Assembly: GCA_016218725.1 (NCBI GenBank) | Contig: JACRDB010000059.1 | Location: 1-64,000, forward strand | Reading direction: 5' to 3' | DNA from: Deltaproteobacteria bacterium | GTDB lineage: Bacteria > Myxococcota_A > Polyangia > Polyangiales > Ga0077539 | Length of the DNA: 64,000 nt | Shown: piece by piece, positions 1-9,405 of the stretch | How positions within the stretch are numbered: position 1 is the stretch's first letter | Layout of the letters: each line of letters opens with the position of its first letter | Made by a program: the position numbers and the translations under genes | The notes under the pieces: generated by a model | Databases searched by the model: none | What the model was told of the DNA's origin: nothing | What the model saw: only the letters and a program-made list of their open reading frames with translations

Positions 1-79
1 CTGCTGCTTCACCTCCAGTTGCTCTCCACGCGGCCTTGCGGCAGGCGCAGTTACCTTAGGTTACCGAACCGGGACCTTC

Positions 80-103
80 GGCTCGGAGGGGACTTGAACC
101 CCT
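80..103 (-). other. tRNA T-arm-like remnant
   Basis: On the minus strand, 103-87 form a T-arm-like hairpin: stem AGGGG/CCCCT with loop TTCAAGT, followed by an acceptor-like GGCTCGG complement at 80-86. A GC-rich hairpin with an 8-nt loop lies just upstream (minus strand) in the anticodon-arm position. No matching 5' acceptor strand and no CCA were found, so this is not a complete tRNA. It could be a tRNA 3' fragment left by recombination, or chance. Confidence 0.25.
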
Positions 104-174
104 TGATCGCGTGCGCTCGAAGGCGCACCACAGGCCGGCCCAACGGGCCGGTGGCCCGCATCGAGGGCGCCGTG

Positions 175-306
175 GCACCGGGGCGGACGCGCATCGGTCA
201 CGTTGCGGCACCGGGGGGGACGCGCATCGGTCACGTTGCGGCACCGGGGCGGACGCGCATCCGTCACGCCGTGGCACCGGGGCGGACGCGCGTCCCCTAC
301 GGCGAA
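175..306. repeat. 33-bp tandem repeat, four units
   Basis: Units begin at 175, 208, 241 and 274 with an exact 33-bp period. Each starts gcaccgggg and carries gacgcgc before a gtcac-type end; the last unit is diverged. Neither strand gives a convincing protein here, although open frames run through because the period is a multiple of three. The rest of 1-344 shows no gene that I can support. Confidence 0.85.
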
Positions 307-344
307 CTCCCCGCGGAGAACGCCCGAGCCCCGCTCGTCCCGGT

Positions 345-1187
345 TCAACCCACACCCTCCCCCGCCACCGCGGGCACCGCCAGCACCAGGGCGTCGCCCC
401 CGAGGTCCTCCAGCACCAGCCCCAGGGACCACACCCGGAGGAGCCCCTCGAAGGGGTTGGCCAGCGCCGCGAACCGTTGCCCCCGCACCTCCTCCGACAA
501 CAGCAGCCGATCCGCCGGATCCTCCGGGAGGTCGGGCAGCGCCCAGTCCTCGTCACACGCCCGGCCCCACAGCGCCGCCAGGTAGCAGTCGTTGGCGAGC
601 TGGTGCCGCAGCGTCACCGGCCGCGGCCCGAGGTCCCCGAGCACCGCCGCCGCCGCGAGGTCCCCGACGTGCACCGCCGAGGCGTCGCCGTGGACACTCA
701 ACGCGCCCTCCAGGAGCCCCGCCAGGAGCCCCACCCCCAGGAGCTCGGGGCCCGGCCCCAGGTGCGCGCACACCCGAAGGACCAGCCTCGTCGGCGCCGG
801 CGCCCCAAAGGGCTGGAGCGCGCGTACGCACGCCACCGCCGCCCCCTCCGCCTCCGCCAGAGCGCCCCCCAAAGATAGCACCGCCACCGCGTCGGCCACG
901 GAGTGCGGCATGGATGCCGCAGCCCACCCCTGGCCGTCACAGCCGACACAGGCGACCGTCGCCCCGGTGCCCACGCGCCCCGCGCAGTGGGCGCACGGCG
1001 CGGCGAAGCACCGCGCGGGCTCGGGGGCGACGAGCCCCTCGGCCAGCGCCTGGAGGTAGACCTGCGCGGGGCTTTCGTGGTCCTGCGCCAGCGCGAGCGC
1101 CCGCGCCAGGCACGGCCTGGCGGGGGCGAAGAGCTGCGCGACCAGGGCGTCGGGTCCGGTCACGGGGACCGCGAGACCCGCCCTCAA
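345..1187 (-). CDS. Unknown protein with Cys-rich knuckle and shared C-terminal module
   Basis: About 280 residues, not recognised as a named family. I start it at a TTG whose TTGA overlaps the stop of the upstream FGE-like gene, which suggests coupling; a GTG at 1163 is an alternative. Residues about 45-70 hold a Cys cluster (CxxxxCxxC then CVGC) that could bind zinc. The C-terminal 80 residues resemble the C terminus of the gene at 47891-48892: a tryptophan/alanine-rich helix with an RAC motif, then RFxAL, PFExLL and a hydrophobic VP ending. No signal peptide or membrane segment is clear. The reading frame is open and its codon third positions are strongly GC, as in neighbouring genes. Function unknown. 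Confidence 0.6.
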   Translation of the reverse strand: MRAGLAVPVTGPDALVAQLFAPARPCLARALALAQDHESPAQVYLQALAEGLVAPEPARCFAAPCAHCAGRVGTGATVACVGCDGQGWAAASMPHSVADAVAVLSLGGALAEAEGAAVACVRALQPFGAPAPTRLVLRVCAHLGPGPELLGVGLLAGLLEGALSVHGDASAVHVGDLAAAAVLGDLGPRPVTLRHQLANDCYLAALWGRACDEDWALPDLPEDPADRLLLSEEVRGQRFAALANPFEGLLRVWSLGLVLEDLGGDALVLAVPAVAGEGVG

Positions 1188-2359
1188 CGCCCCGGAGCGA
1201 CCGTCGGAGCGGGCGCCGCGGGCGCCGCGGGCGGAGCCGTAGGCGCGGCGGCGGACGGGGCGGGAGGCGTGGAGCCCGGCGCCGCGGCGCAGCGGAAGCC
1301 CAGGGTGGCCAGACGCCAGGTCGGGTCCCCCGGGAGGCGCACCGTAGAGCGCGCCTGCTGCGCGTTGGACGACTGCCAGTGCACGCCCCCGCGGGCCACC
1401 CGCTGCGTGCCCGTGGCGGGGCCCGTGGGGTTGGCCACCGGCGACGGCGTGGCCGTGTAGGGCCCGAACCAGTCGCCGGTCCACTCCAGGACGTTCCCGA
1501 TGAGGTCCTGCACGCCAAAGGGCGACGCGCCCTGGAGATAGCTCCCCACCGGCGCCGTGGTGTCATACCCGTCCGTGCGGTCGAACATCACCGCCCAGCG
1601 CGCGCGGTTGGGGCGCTCACCGATGGACGGACACTCGGCCCCGCAGGCGTTGAGGAGGTTGGCCGCCGGGGGGGTCCCGCCCCAGGGGGCCCGGCGTCCG
1701 TCGGCGCCGCGGGCGGTGAACTCCCACTCGGCCTCCGTGGGGAGCCTCCCTCCGCGGGACTGACACAACGCCTGGGCCTGGCTCCAGTCCACGCAGTTGA
1801 TCGGGTGCGTGTCCCGGTCCGTCCGCGCGCCGTTGCAGAACGTGCTCCAGAACGACGCCTCGGAGGCCGGGAGCGACCGCATGGTCACCTGCGTCCCCGC
1901 GGGCGTGCACGTCCCCGCGTTCACGCACGCGTGGTACTGCCCGATGGTCACCTCCGTGCGGTCAATGCAGTACGGCGTCAGGATCACCCGGTGCTGGGGG
2001 CCCTCGTTGGCGTCCCCCTCGCCCGGGGAGGAGCCCATGTTCAGGAGCCCGCCAGGGATGTACACCATCCCCTCCAGGCACTGCGGCGGGGGCGGCGGAG
2101 GCGGCGGCGCCGCGGGCGTCCCCGGGGCGGTGCTCCCGGGCGGGGGGCAGCCGTTGCAGTCCAGGCAGACACACGCGTTGCGCTCGTCCACCCAGGCCTC
2201 GCCGGGGCCGCAGCAGTGGTGCCGACCGCTCTCGTGCTGGCCCTCGGGGCAGGCCGGACGGCGGTGCTGGGCCGGGAGGGGGGCGCTCAGCGTGAGGAGC
2301 GTCAACGCGGCCTGCAAAGACCGGGACCAGGGGCGGGCGAGCGACATGGGGGTGTTCAT
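1184..2359 (-). CDS. Formylglycine-generating-enzyme-like (SUMF1-type) secreted protein
   Basis: About 391 residues. An N-terminal signal peptide (hydrophobic stretch near residues 12-28) is followed by a Cys-rich segment (residues about 33-75) and a polyproline linker. An FGE-sulfatase domain follows, starting near MVYIPGGLLNMGS (residue about 97). Family marks are GGRLPTEAEWEF, GNVLEWTGDWF, RGGVHW and a final GFRCA. In this superfamily only some members oxidise sulfatase cysteines; many bacterial members are extracellular sensors or enzymes of other kinds, and the paired active-site cysteines of true FGE are not obvious here. The start at 2359 has GGAGG directly upstream; an ATG at 2347 is an alternative with better spacing. 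It is divergent from the EF-Tu-like gene and coupled to the unknown gene downstream. Confidence 0.8.
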   Translation of the reverse strand: MNTPMSLARPWSRSLQAALTLLTLSAPLPAQHRRPACPEGQHESGRHHCCGPGEAWVDERNACVCLDCNGCPPPGSTAPGTPAAPPPPPPPPQCLEGMVYIPGGLLNMGSSPGEGDANEGPQHRVILTPYCIDRTEVTIGQYHACVNAGTCTPAGTQVTMRSLPASEASFWSTFCNGARTDRDTHPINCVDWSQAQALCQSRGGRLPTEAEWEFTARGADGRRAPWGGTPPAANLLNACGAECPSIGERPNRARWAVMFDRTDGYDTTAPVGSYLQGASPFGVQDLIGNVLEWTGDWFGPYTATPSPVANPTGPATGTQRVARGGVHWQSSNAQQARSTVRLPGDPTWRLATLGFRCAAAPGSTPPAPSAAAPTAPPAAPAAPAPTVAPGR

Positions 2360-2434
2360 CCTCCGAAGGGATTTGGCGAAAATAGAGGATCGCCGCGGGC
2401 CCGCAAGGGGCACCCGGTGCGTCCCGAGGCGGTA

Positions 2435-2440
2435 TACCCT
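2435..2440 (+). promoter_or_regulatory. -10-like TACCCT, start codon 8 nt downstream
   Basis: TACCCT (inside GGTATACCCT) lies 8 nt before the GTG start of the EF-Tu-like gene, with no Shine-Dalgarno between. It fits the window-wide TANNNT-start pattern expected of near-leaderless mRNAs. Confidence 0.45.
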
Positions 2441-2448
2441 CGACGGCC

Positions 2449-3708
2449 GTGACCCGAAAGGAATTCACCCGCGACCGACCGGTGCTCACCGTCGGGGTCC
2501 TCGGCCACCAGGGCCACGGCAAGACCACCCTGGTCGGCGCCCTCACCCGGCACCTCGCCCTGCGCCACCGGGGCGGGAACCGCGCCTTCACCACCACGGA
2601 GCTCCTCGCGCTGGCTGGAGCGCCCACCCAGGCCCCCCGCGCAGTTCTGGTCCCGGCCGAGACCCCCGGGCGGCGCCTCGGACTCCTTGATTGCCCCGGC
2701 GCCCGCGGGCGCTACCGGTCGGTCCTGGCGGCGCTGTCCCAGTGTGACGTGGCCGTGCTGGTGGTGAGCGCCCCTGCGGCGGTGGAGCCGCAGACCCGCG
2801 AGTGGGCCCTGGCCGCCGCCGCCGCGGGCGTCCGGCACCTCGCGGTGTTCCTCACCCGCTGCGATGAGGCCACGGACTCGGGCTGGCTCGACGAGGTCGA
2901 GCGCGAGGTGCGCGCCGCCCTCCTGGACTGCGACCTCCCCGGCGACGACGTGCCCGTGCTCCGGGGCTCGGGGCTGCGCGCCTACGAGGGCGACCTCGCC
3001 TGGGAGCCCCCCATTTCCGCCCTGGCGGAGCTCCTGGAGGCCGAGCTCCCGCTGCCCGCGAGGGACCCGGACGGGCCCTTCCGGGCCACCCTGGAGCGCC
3101 AGTGCCTGGTGTCCGGCGTGGGCGTGGTGGGCCTCGGCCGGGTGGACCGCGGGAGGCTCTCCGTGGGCGACCGCGTGCAGGTCCTCGGGCGCCGCGACGC
3201 CGACGCCGAGGGCCGGGTCAAGAGCTTTGAGCTCTTCCGCCAGAGCGCCGCCGCCGTCGAGGCCGGGGACCCCATCGGGGTGGTGCTCACCCGCGGGAGC
3301 GTGGTCCTGCCCCTGGCGCGCGGTGACGTGCTCACGGCACCCGGCGCCCTCCAGGCCACCACCCGCGCGCTGGCCAGCGTGCGCTTCCTCACCACCCAGG
3401 AGGGAGGTCGCCACCGACCGGTGTTCACCAACCACAGGGCCCAGTGCTTCGCCTCCGCCCGGGACTCCACCGCCACCCTGCGCCTCCCCGAGGGCACCAG
3501 CATGGCCATGCCCGGCCAGGTGCTCACCATCACCCTGGAGTTCCAACGCCCCATGGTGCTCCCCGCGGGCACCCGCTTCCTCCTGCGCGACGGCTGCGAC
3601 GGCTTCCGGTACCTCCGCGCCCGCAAGGGGAACCCCCCGGGCTGGCACTGGGGCACGAAGCGCGACCCCCTCTGGGGTGGCACCTGTGCGATAGGTACAG
3701 TGCTGTAG
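2449..3708 (+). CDS. Divergent EF-Tu-like GTPase
   Basis: 419 residues, close to the usual EF-Tu length, starting with GTG. The three-domain EF-Tu plan is visible: P-loop GHQGHGKTT (residues 19-27), G3 motif DCPG (81-84), then two beta-barrel domains with motifs such as GRVDRGRLSVGD and MAMPGQVLTITLEF near the C terminus. Key positions differ from true EF-Tu. The residue after DCPG, the GTPase-activating histidine in EF-Tu, is alanine, and the G4 motif NKxD reads TRCD (136-139). A short Trp/Gly-rich tail follows domain 3. There are no ribosomal or tuf-operon genes nearby; a Ser/Thr kinase gene follows by 24 nt. I infer a paralogue not used for routine elongation, perhaps a slow or altered-specificity nucleotide switch. 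The fold assignment is firm; the role is unknown. Confidence 0.85.
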   Translation: MTRKEFTRDRPVLTVGVLGHQGHGKTTLVGALTRHLALRHRGGNRAFTTTELLALAGAPTQAPRAVLVPAETPGRRLGLLDCPGARGRYRSVLAALSQCDVAVLVVSAPAAVEPQTREWALAAAAAGVRHLAVFLTRCDEATDSGWLDEVEREVRAALLDCDLPGDDVPVLRGSGLRAYEGDLAWEPPISALAELLEAELPLPARDPDGPFRATLERQCLVSGVGVVGLGRVDRGRLSVGDRVQVLGRRDADAEGRVKSFELFRQSAAAVEAGDPIGVVLTRGSVVLPLARGDVLTAPGALQATTRALASVRFLTTQEGGRHRPVFTNHRAQCFASARDSTATLRLPEGTSMAMPGQVLTITLEFQRPMVLPAGTRFLLRDGCDGFRYLRARKGNPPGWHWGTKRDPLWGGTCAIGTVL

Positions 3709-3732
3709 GTATTTATCCCACTCTCCGGACTT

Positions 3733-4947
3733 ATGTCTTTCCGGGTGGTGCCGTTGCACCCAAAGGCCATGACTGTAGAGAGCATCCTGCCGTCGGCGTC
3801 GAAGCCGGTGAGGGTTGGGGAGTATCTGTGCCTGGCGGTGCTGGGCAGCGGGGCGATGGCGAGGGTGTACCTCGCCAGGCCCCTCGCGGGCGGTCCTCCG
3901 GTGGCGCTCAAGCTCCTGCACCGCAGGCTCGGGCGCGACCCGGGGTTCGTGTCCATGGTGCTGGAGGAGGCGCGGCTGGTGGGGTGCCTGGAGCACCCTT
4001 GCGTGGCGCGGCTCCAGGGGGTCGGGGCCCACGCCGGGAGGCCCTTCCTGGTGCTGGACTACATCGAAGGCGACAGCGTGGAGAGCTTCGTGCAGCTGGC
4101 GCGGTCCCTCGGCAAGCGGCTGCCCGTGCCGGTGGCCCTGCGCGTGGCGGTGGACGCCCTGGAGGGCCTGGACGCCGCCCACGGCGCGCGCGACGCCGAG
4201 GGCGTGGGCCTCTCGCTGGTGCACCGGGACGTGAAGCCCGGCAACCTCCTGGCCGGGGTGGACGGGCGCGTGAGGGTGGTGGATTTCGGCGTCGCGCGAG
4301 GCCGGGGGCCGTCGCTGCGGGCGCAGCGGACGCGCACGGGTCACGCGCTGGGGACCGTGGCGTACATGTCCCCGGAGCAGGTGGCGGGGCGCGCGGTCGA
4401 CGCGCGCACGGACCAGTGGTCCCTGGCGGTGACCCTCTGGGAGTGCCTGTCGCTCCGGCCATTGTTCGAGGGAGCGACACCCATGGCCGTGGCGGCGGCC
4501 ATCGCCGAGGGCGCCTGGGAGCGCCTGGAGCCCCGGCGTGGGGACCTCCCGAGGGGCCTCGACGCGGTGCTCGCCCGGGCCCTGGAGCGCGACCCTGCAA
4601 GGCGTTACGCGTCCGCGGGGGAGCTCCGCGAGGCGCTCCTCGGGTGCGCGGGCGAGGCCGTTGCCTCGGCGCGGGAGCTGGCGGTCTTCGTGGCGGCGAT
4701 GGCGGCCCCGAGGGTGGCCGGCGAGCGGCGGGCGTTGGCGACGGCGGCGATGGGCTTCGCGGGGCCCCTGTGCCGCCCGCGGTCTCGTCGGCCGGTGCAG
4801 TTCGCGGACCTCAGGTCGCCCGGTCCCGGCGGGCGCCCGCCGGAGCGAGCGGCCCCCGCGCACGAGCACGCGCCCGATGCGCTGGACCATGGTCCCGGGG
4901 CGGTGACCGCGCGGCGCGCTACCGCGGGGCGGGGTTGTAGAGCGTGA
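3733..4947 (+). CDS. Hanks-type serine/threonine protein kinase
   Basis: 404 residues, cytosolic, with no membrane segment seen. The kinase domain spans residues about 27-300: a glycine loop GSGAMARVY, the ATP lysine in VALKLL, the catalytic loop HRDVKPGN (about 164-171), DFG (about 183) and a SPEQ activation-segment end (about 213). The C-terminal 100 residues are Arg/Pro/Ala-rich and of no known domain. ATG at 3733 is given; an ATG at 3769 (residue 13) is equally possible. It follows the EF-Tu-like gene by 24 nt on the same strand, so the two may be co-transcribed; the GTPase as substrate is only a guess. Its end overlaps the convergent regulator gene by 29 bp. Confidence 0.92.
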   Translation: MSFRVVPLHPKAMTVESILPSASKPVRVGEYLCLAVLGSGAMARVYLARPLAGGPPVALKLLHRRLGRDPGFVSMVLEEARLVGCLEHPCVARLQGVGAHAGRPFLVLDYIEGDSVESFVQLARSLGKRLPVPVALRVAVDALEGLDAAHGARDAEGVGLSLVHRDVKPGNLLAGVDGRVRVVDFGVARGRGPSLRAQRTRTGHALGTVAYMSPEQVAGRAVDARTDQWSLAVTLWECLSLRPLFEGATPMAVAAAIAEGAWERLEPRRGDLPRGLDAVLARALERDPARRYASAGELREALLGCAGEAVASARELAVFVAAMAAPRVAGERRALATAAMGFAGPLCRPRSRRPVQFADLRSPGPGGRPPERAAPAHEHAPDALDHGPGAVTARRATAGRGCRA

Positions 4948-6376
4948 CGCCCCGGACGTTGGGGTCGATCCGCAAGGGGTGGCGCAGCGAGGGGAGCGCG
5001 CGCTGCTCGCAGTCCGTGCGCTCGCAGAGGCGGCAGGTGACGCCCACGGGGGTGGCCATCTCCAGCCGCGAGAGGTCCACCCCGTCGGAGTAGACCAGCT
5101 CCCGGGCGTGGTCCACCCGACACCCCAACCCGATGGCCTGCACCGGGTGCTGGGCGTGGTACCCGCCGGAGTCCTTCTGGATCGTCCGGGCGATGCAGAA
5201 GAACGTCTCCCCGTCGGACATCTTCGAGAGCTGCAGCCGGATCAGCCCCGGCGTCAGGAAGGCCGCGAAGACGTTCCACCGCGGGCACGCCCCGGAGAAG
5301 CGCGCGAAGCGAATCCCCGACGCGCTGAAGCGCTTGGAGATGTTCCCCGCCATGTCAATCCGGATCATGTGGAAGGGCACCCCCTCGGCCCCCGGGCGCC
5401 GCAGCGTGGTGAACCGATGGCACACCTGCTCGAAGCCCACCCGGAAGCGCCGCCCCACCACGTCGATGTCGTAGCGCTCGGCCCTCGCCGCCGCCAGGAA
5501 GGGCTCGTAGGGCATCAGCACCGCCCCCGCGAAGTAGTTCGCCAGCGCGATCCCCGCGAGCTGCCGCGCGTCGTGGGTGGTGAGCCTCGGGTCCTGCGTG
5601 AGCCCGTCCAGGGTCGCCCGCTGCGTCAGGAGCCCCACCAGGTGCGCGAGCTGGAAGCTCCGGCTCCGCGTCGGCAGGAGCTCCGACAGGGTCATCACCC
5701 GCCGCTCCGGGTCGTAGCGACGCAGCACCTGCCGCTCCGTGTCCCAGCGCGCCACCCTCACCTCCACCCTGTGAAAGCGCTCCAGGTACCGCACCAGGCC
5801 CTGGTACAGATCATCCTGGAAGAGCCCGCCCTCCTTCCACACCCGCTCGGCCCCCTCCTCCAGCTCCGGGAAATGGTTCATGTGCGCCTGCAGGAGGTCG
5901 TTCACCTCCTCCGGCGGCGCCGAGGTCACCCCCACCCCGCGCTCCCGCTCGCCGTCAAAGAGCCTGGACGCGAGCGTCTCCGCGGAGCGATGGGCGTCCT
6001 GCCAGGCGCGGTACAGCCCCAGCACCGCCCTCGCCAGCGCCGGGCTCTGCGCCGCGAACTCCCGCACCTCCGGCCCCGTCAGCCCGTGGGCCTCGAAGAG
6101 CGGGTCGCTGAAGGCCTCCAGCAGGTCCGCGTCCAGCCGCTCGTCCTCGTCCCGCGTAAACGTCCCGAGGTCCACCTGGAAGAGCTGCACCAGCCGCACC
6201 AGCAGCGGCGCCGTCAGGGGCCTGCGGTTGCTCTCGATCAGGTTCAGGTAGCTCGGCGAGATCCCAAGCTTCTCCGCAAGCTGCGCCTGCACCATCCCCT
6301 CCCTGCGGCGTAGAGCCCGCACCTTGGACCCGTACCTCGCCCCCTGGCCGCTGTCCCCATTGGTCTTCTGGGTCAT
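4919..6376 (-). CDS. ramB: RamB/ScfR-type XRE-family regulator of glyoxylate genes
   Basis: 485 residues. An N-terminal XRE helix-turn-helix (residues about 13-70; QAQLAEKLGISPSYLNLIE) is followed by an ImmA/IrrE-like region in which the protease motif is lost (AHLVG where HExxH would be). The C-terminal DUF2083-type domain ends with the Cys pattern CRLCERTDC. This is the architecture of the short-chain fatty-acid regulators, including RamB of actinobacteria, which controls acetate and glyoxylate genes. It is divergent from aceB-aceA, so it probably senses an acyl-CoA or related metabolite and controls that operon. I use the ATG at 6376 rather than the upstream extension because TACAAT sits 6 nt before it and the homologous domain begins just after. 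The gene symbol is by analogy. Confidence 0.85.
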   Translation of the reverse strand: MTQKTNGDSGQGARYGSKVRALRRREGMVQAQLAEKLGISPSYLNLIESNRRPLTAPLLVRLVQLFQVDLGTFTRDEDERLDADLLEAFSDPLFEAHGLTGPEVREFAAQSPALARAVLGLYRAWQDAHRSAETLASRLFDGERERGVGVTSAPPEEVNDLLQAHMNHFPELEEGAERVWKEGGLFQDDLYQGLVRYLERFHRVEVRVARWDTERQVLRRYDPERRVMTLSELLPTRSRSFQLAHLVGLLTQRATLDGLTQDPRLTTHDARQLAGIALANYFAGAVLMPYEPFLAAARAERYDIDVVGRRFRVGFEQVCHRFTTLRRPGAEGVPFHMIRIDMAGNISKRFSASGIRFARFSGACPRWNVFAAFLTPGLIRLQLSKMSDGETFFCIARTIQKDSGGYHAQHPVQAIGLGCRVDHARELVYSDGVDLSRLEMATPVGVTCRLCERTDCEQRALPSLRHPLRIDPNVRGVTLYNPAPR

Positions 6377-6382
6377 GGTTGT

Positions 6383-6388
6383 ATTGTA
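6383..6388 (-). promoter_or_regulatory. -10-like TACAAT of the RamB-type gene
   Basis: TACAAT reads on the minus strand 6 nt before the ATG at 6376, so the transcript would start at or next to the start codon. It is a near-perfect housekeeping -10; the -35 is poor, as expected of a regulated promoter. Confidence 0.5.
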
Positions 6389-6392
6389 AATC

Positions 6393-6451
6393 ATTGACAG
6401 GTTTTCAGCCAGGATCGGTGGTGCATGTGACAAAGCGAAAACCCTGACAAT
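6393..6451. promoter_or_regulatory. Imperfect inverted operator-like repeat between ramB-like and aceB
   Basis: Arm 1 (6393-6406) reads ATTGACAGGTTTTC. Arm 2 (6437-6451) reads GAAAACCCTGACAAT, which on the other strand is ATTGTCAGGGTTTTC: one substitution and one inserted base relative to arm 1. The 30-bp spacing centres the pair in the divergent promoter region, just upstream of the regulator's -10. It is the best candidate binding site for the RamB-type protein. Confidence 0.5.
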
Positions 6452-6498
6452 TGCTACATTCTTGCGGGGGTGCTGCGCGATGACCACAAAGTGGGTCC

Positions 6499-8105
6499 GT
6501 GACGAACCCGATGCCTGGTGTGGAGCTTCTGGGGGCCCTGCGGCCGGGGTACGAGCGTGTGCTCGGCCCCGAGGCCCTGGCCTTCGTGGTGGCCCTGGTG
6601 CGGCGGTTTTCCCCGAGGGTGGACGCGCTCCTGGAGGCCCGAAGGAGCCTCCAGGCCCGGGTGGACGCGGGCGAGGGCTACGATTTCCTCGCCGAGACCG
6701 CCGAGGTGCGCGCCCGGGACTGGACCATCGCCCCGCTGCCCTCGGACCTTCAAGACCGCCGGGTGGAGATCACCGGGCCCGTGGACCGCAAGATGGTGAT
6801 CAACGCGCTGAACTCGGGCGCCAGCACCTTCATGGCGGACTTCGAAGACGCCACCAGCCCCACCTGGGACAATGTCATCACTGGCCAGGAGAACCTCCAG
6901 GACGCGGTCCGTCGCACCATCACCTACACCGCCCCGGACACCGGCCGGGTGTACGCCCTGAACCCGAAGACCGCGGTGCTGCTGGTGCGCCCTCGGGGCT
7001 GGCACCTGCGCGAGAGAAACCTCCGGGTGGACGGCAGGGACATCCCCGGCGGGCTTTTGGATTTCGGGTTGTACTTCTTCCACAACGCCAGGGCGCTCCT
7101 GGAGCGCGGCACGGGGCCGTATTTCTACCTCCCGAAGCTGGAGCACCACCTGGAGGCCCGGCTCTGGAACGACGTGTTCACCGAGGCTCAGACGGCCCTC
7201 GGGCTCCCGGTCGGGACCATCAAGGCCACGGTGCTGATCGAGACGCTCCCGGCGGCCTTCCAGATGGACGAGATCCTGTACGAGCTCCGGGAGCACTCCG
7301 CGGGGCTCAACTGCGGGCGCTGGGACTACATCTTCTCGTTCATCAAGAAGCGCCGCGCGGACCCGACGGCGCTGCTCCCGGACCGCGCCCAGGTCACCAT
7401 GGACAAGGGGTTCCTGCGGGCCTACGCGCAGCTCCTCATCAAGACGTGCCACCGCCGGGACGCCCCCGCCATGGGCGGGATGGCCGCGCAGATCCCCAGG
7501 AAGGACGACCCCGCCGCCAATGAAGCGGCCCTCGCGAGGGTGCGGGCGGACAAGCTCCGGGAGGTCACCGACGGCCACGACGGGACCTGGGTCGCGCACC
7601 CCGCGCTGGTGCCCGTGGCCCGCGAGGTCTTCGACGCCCACATGCCCGGCCCCAACCAGCGGCACCGCAAGCGCGAGGACGTGCGCGTCACCCGCGAGGA
7701 CCTCCTGCGGGTCCCCGAGGGCACGCGCACGGACGCGGGCCTGCGCACCAACATCCGTATCGGCGTGCAGTACCTGGAGGCGTGGCTCCGGGGCCAGGGG
7801 TGCGTGCCCATCGAGCACCTGATGGAGGACGCCGCCACGGCGGAGATCTCCCGGGCGCAGGTGTGGCAGTGGCTCCGCTGGGGCGTGCACACCGACGACG
7901 GCCGCGCCGTCACCCTGGAACGCTTCCTGACGACCCTGGAGGAGGAGCTCCAGCGGGTGCGCGCCGAGGTCGGCGAGGCCCGCTTCCAGGCGGGGCGCTA
8001 CGCCCAGGCCCGGGGGCTCTTCCAACGGCTCTCCACCGCCGCGCAGTTCGAGGAGTTCCTCACGCTGCCAGCCTACACCATGCTCACCGAGGAAGGACCG
8101 AATCC

Positions 8106-8109
<4 letters not shown>
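6499..8109 (+). CDS. aceB: Malate synthase A
   Basis: 536 residues, the normal length for form A. It condenses glyoxylate with acetyl-CoA to malate in the glyoxylate shunt, in the cytoplasm. Signatures visible are [14 protein letters not shown] (about 110-123), [12 protein letters not shown], the [14 protein letters not shown] block and [15 protein letters not shown] (about 269-283). The GTG start is chosen because the protein then begins at the usual point; an ATG five codons on is possible. Its stop overlaps the aceA start in ATGA, so the two form a coupled operon under the divergent RamB-type regulator. Together they allow growth on acetate or fatty acids. Confidence 0.97.
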
Positions 8110-9356
<1,247 letters not shown>

Positions 9357-9395
9357 GGGCCCCCGCAGGGTTTTCCGCGGCGGCGCCGGGTGGGG

Positions 9396-9401
9396 TATAC
9401 T
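9396..9401 (+). promoter_or_regulatory. -10-like TATACT before the membrane kinase gene
   Basis: TATACT ends 4 nt before the GTG at 9406 and 19 nt before the first ATG at 9421. If it is the true -10, initiation at the ATG becomes more likely than at the GTG. Confidence 0.4.
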
Positions 9402-9405
9402 GACG

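Noticed and set aside
80..160. Complete tRNA gene
   Set aside because: Only the T-arm and a weak anticodon-like hairpin are present; no matching acceptor stem. Kept as a low-confidence remnant.
175..306. CRISPR array
   Set aside because: Four 33-bp units are directly adjacent with no spacers and vary at their ends; no cas genes are near.
2356..4890. 844-residue minus-strand open frame across the EF-Tu-like and kinase genes
   Set aside because: Antisense shadow; both plus-strand proteins have clear family motifs.
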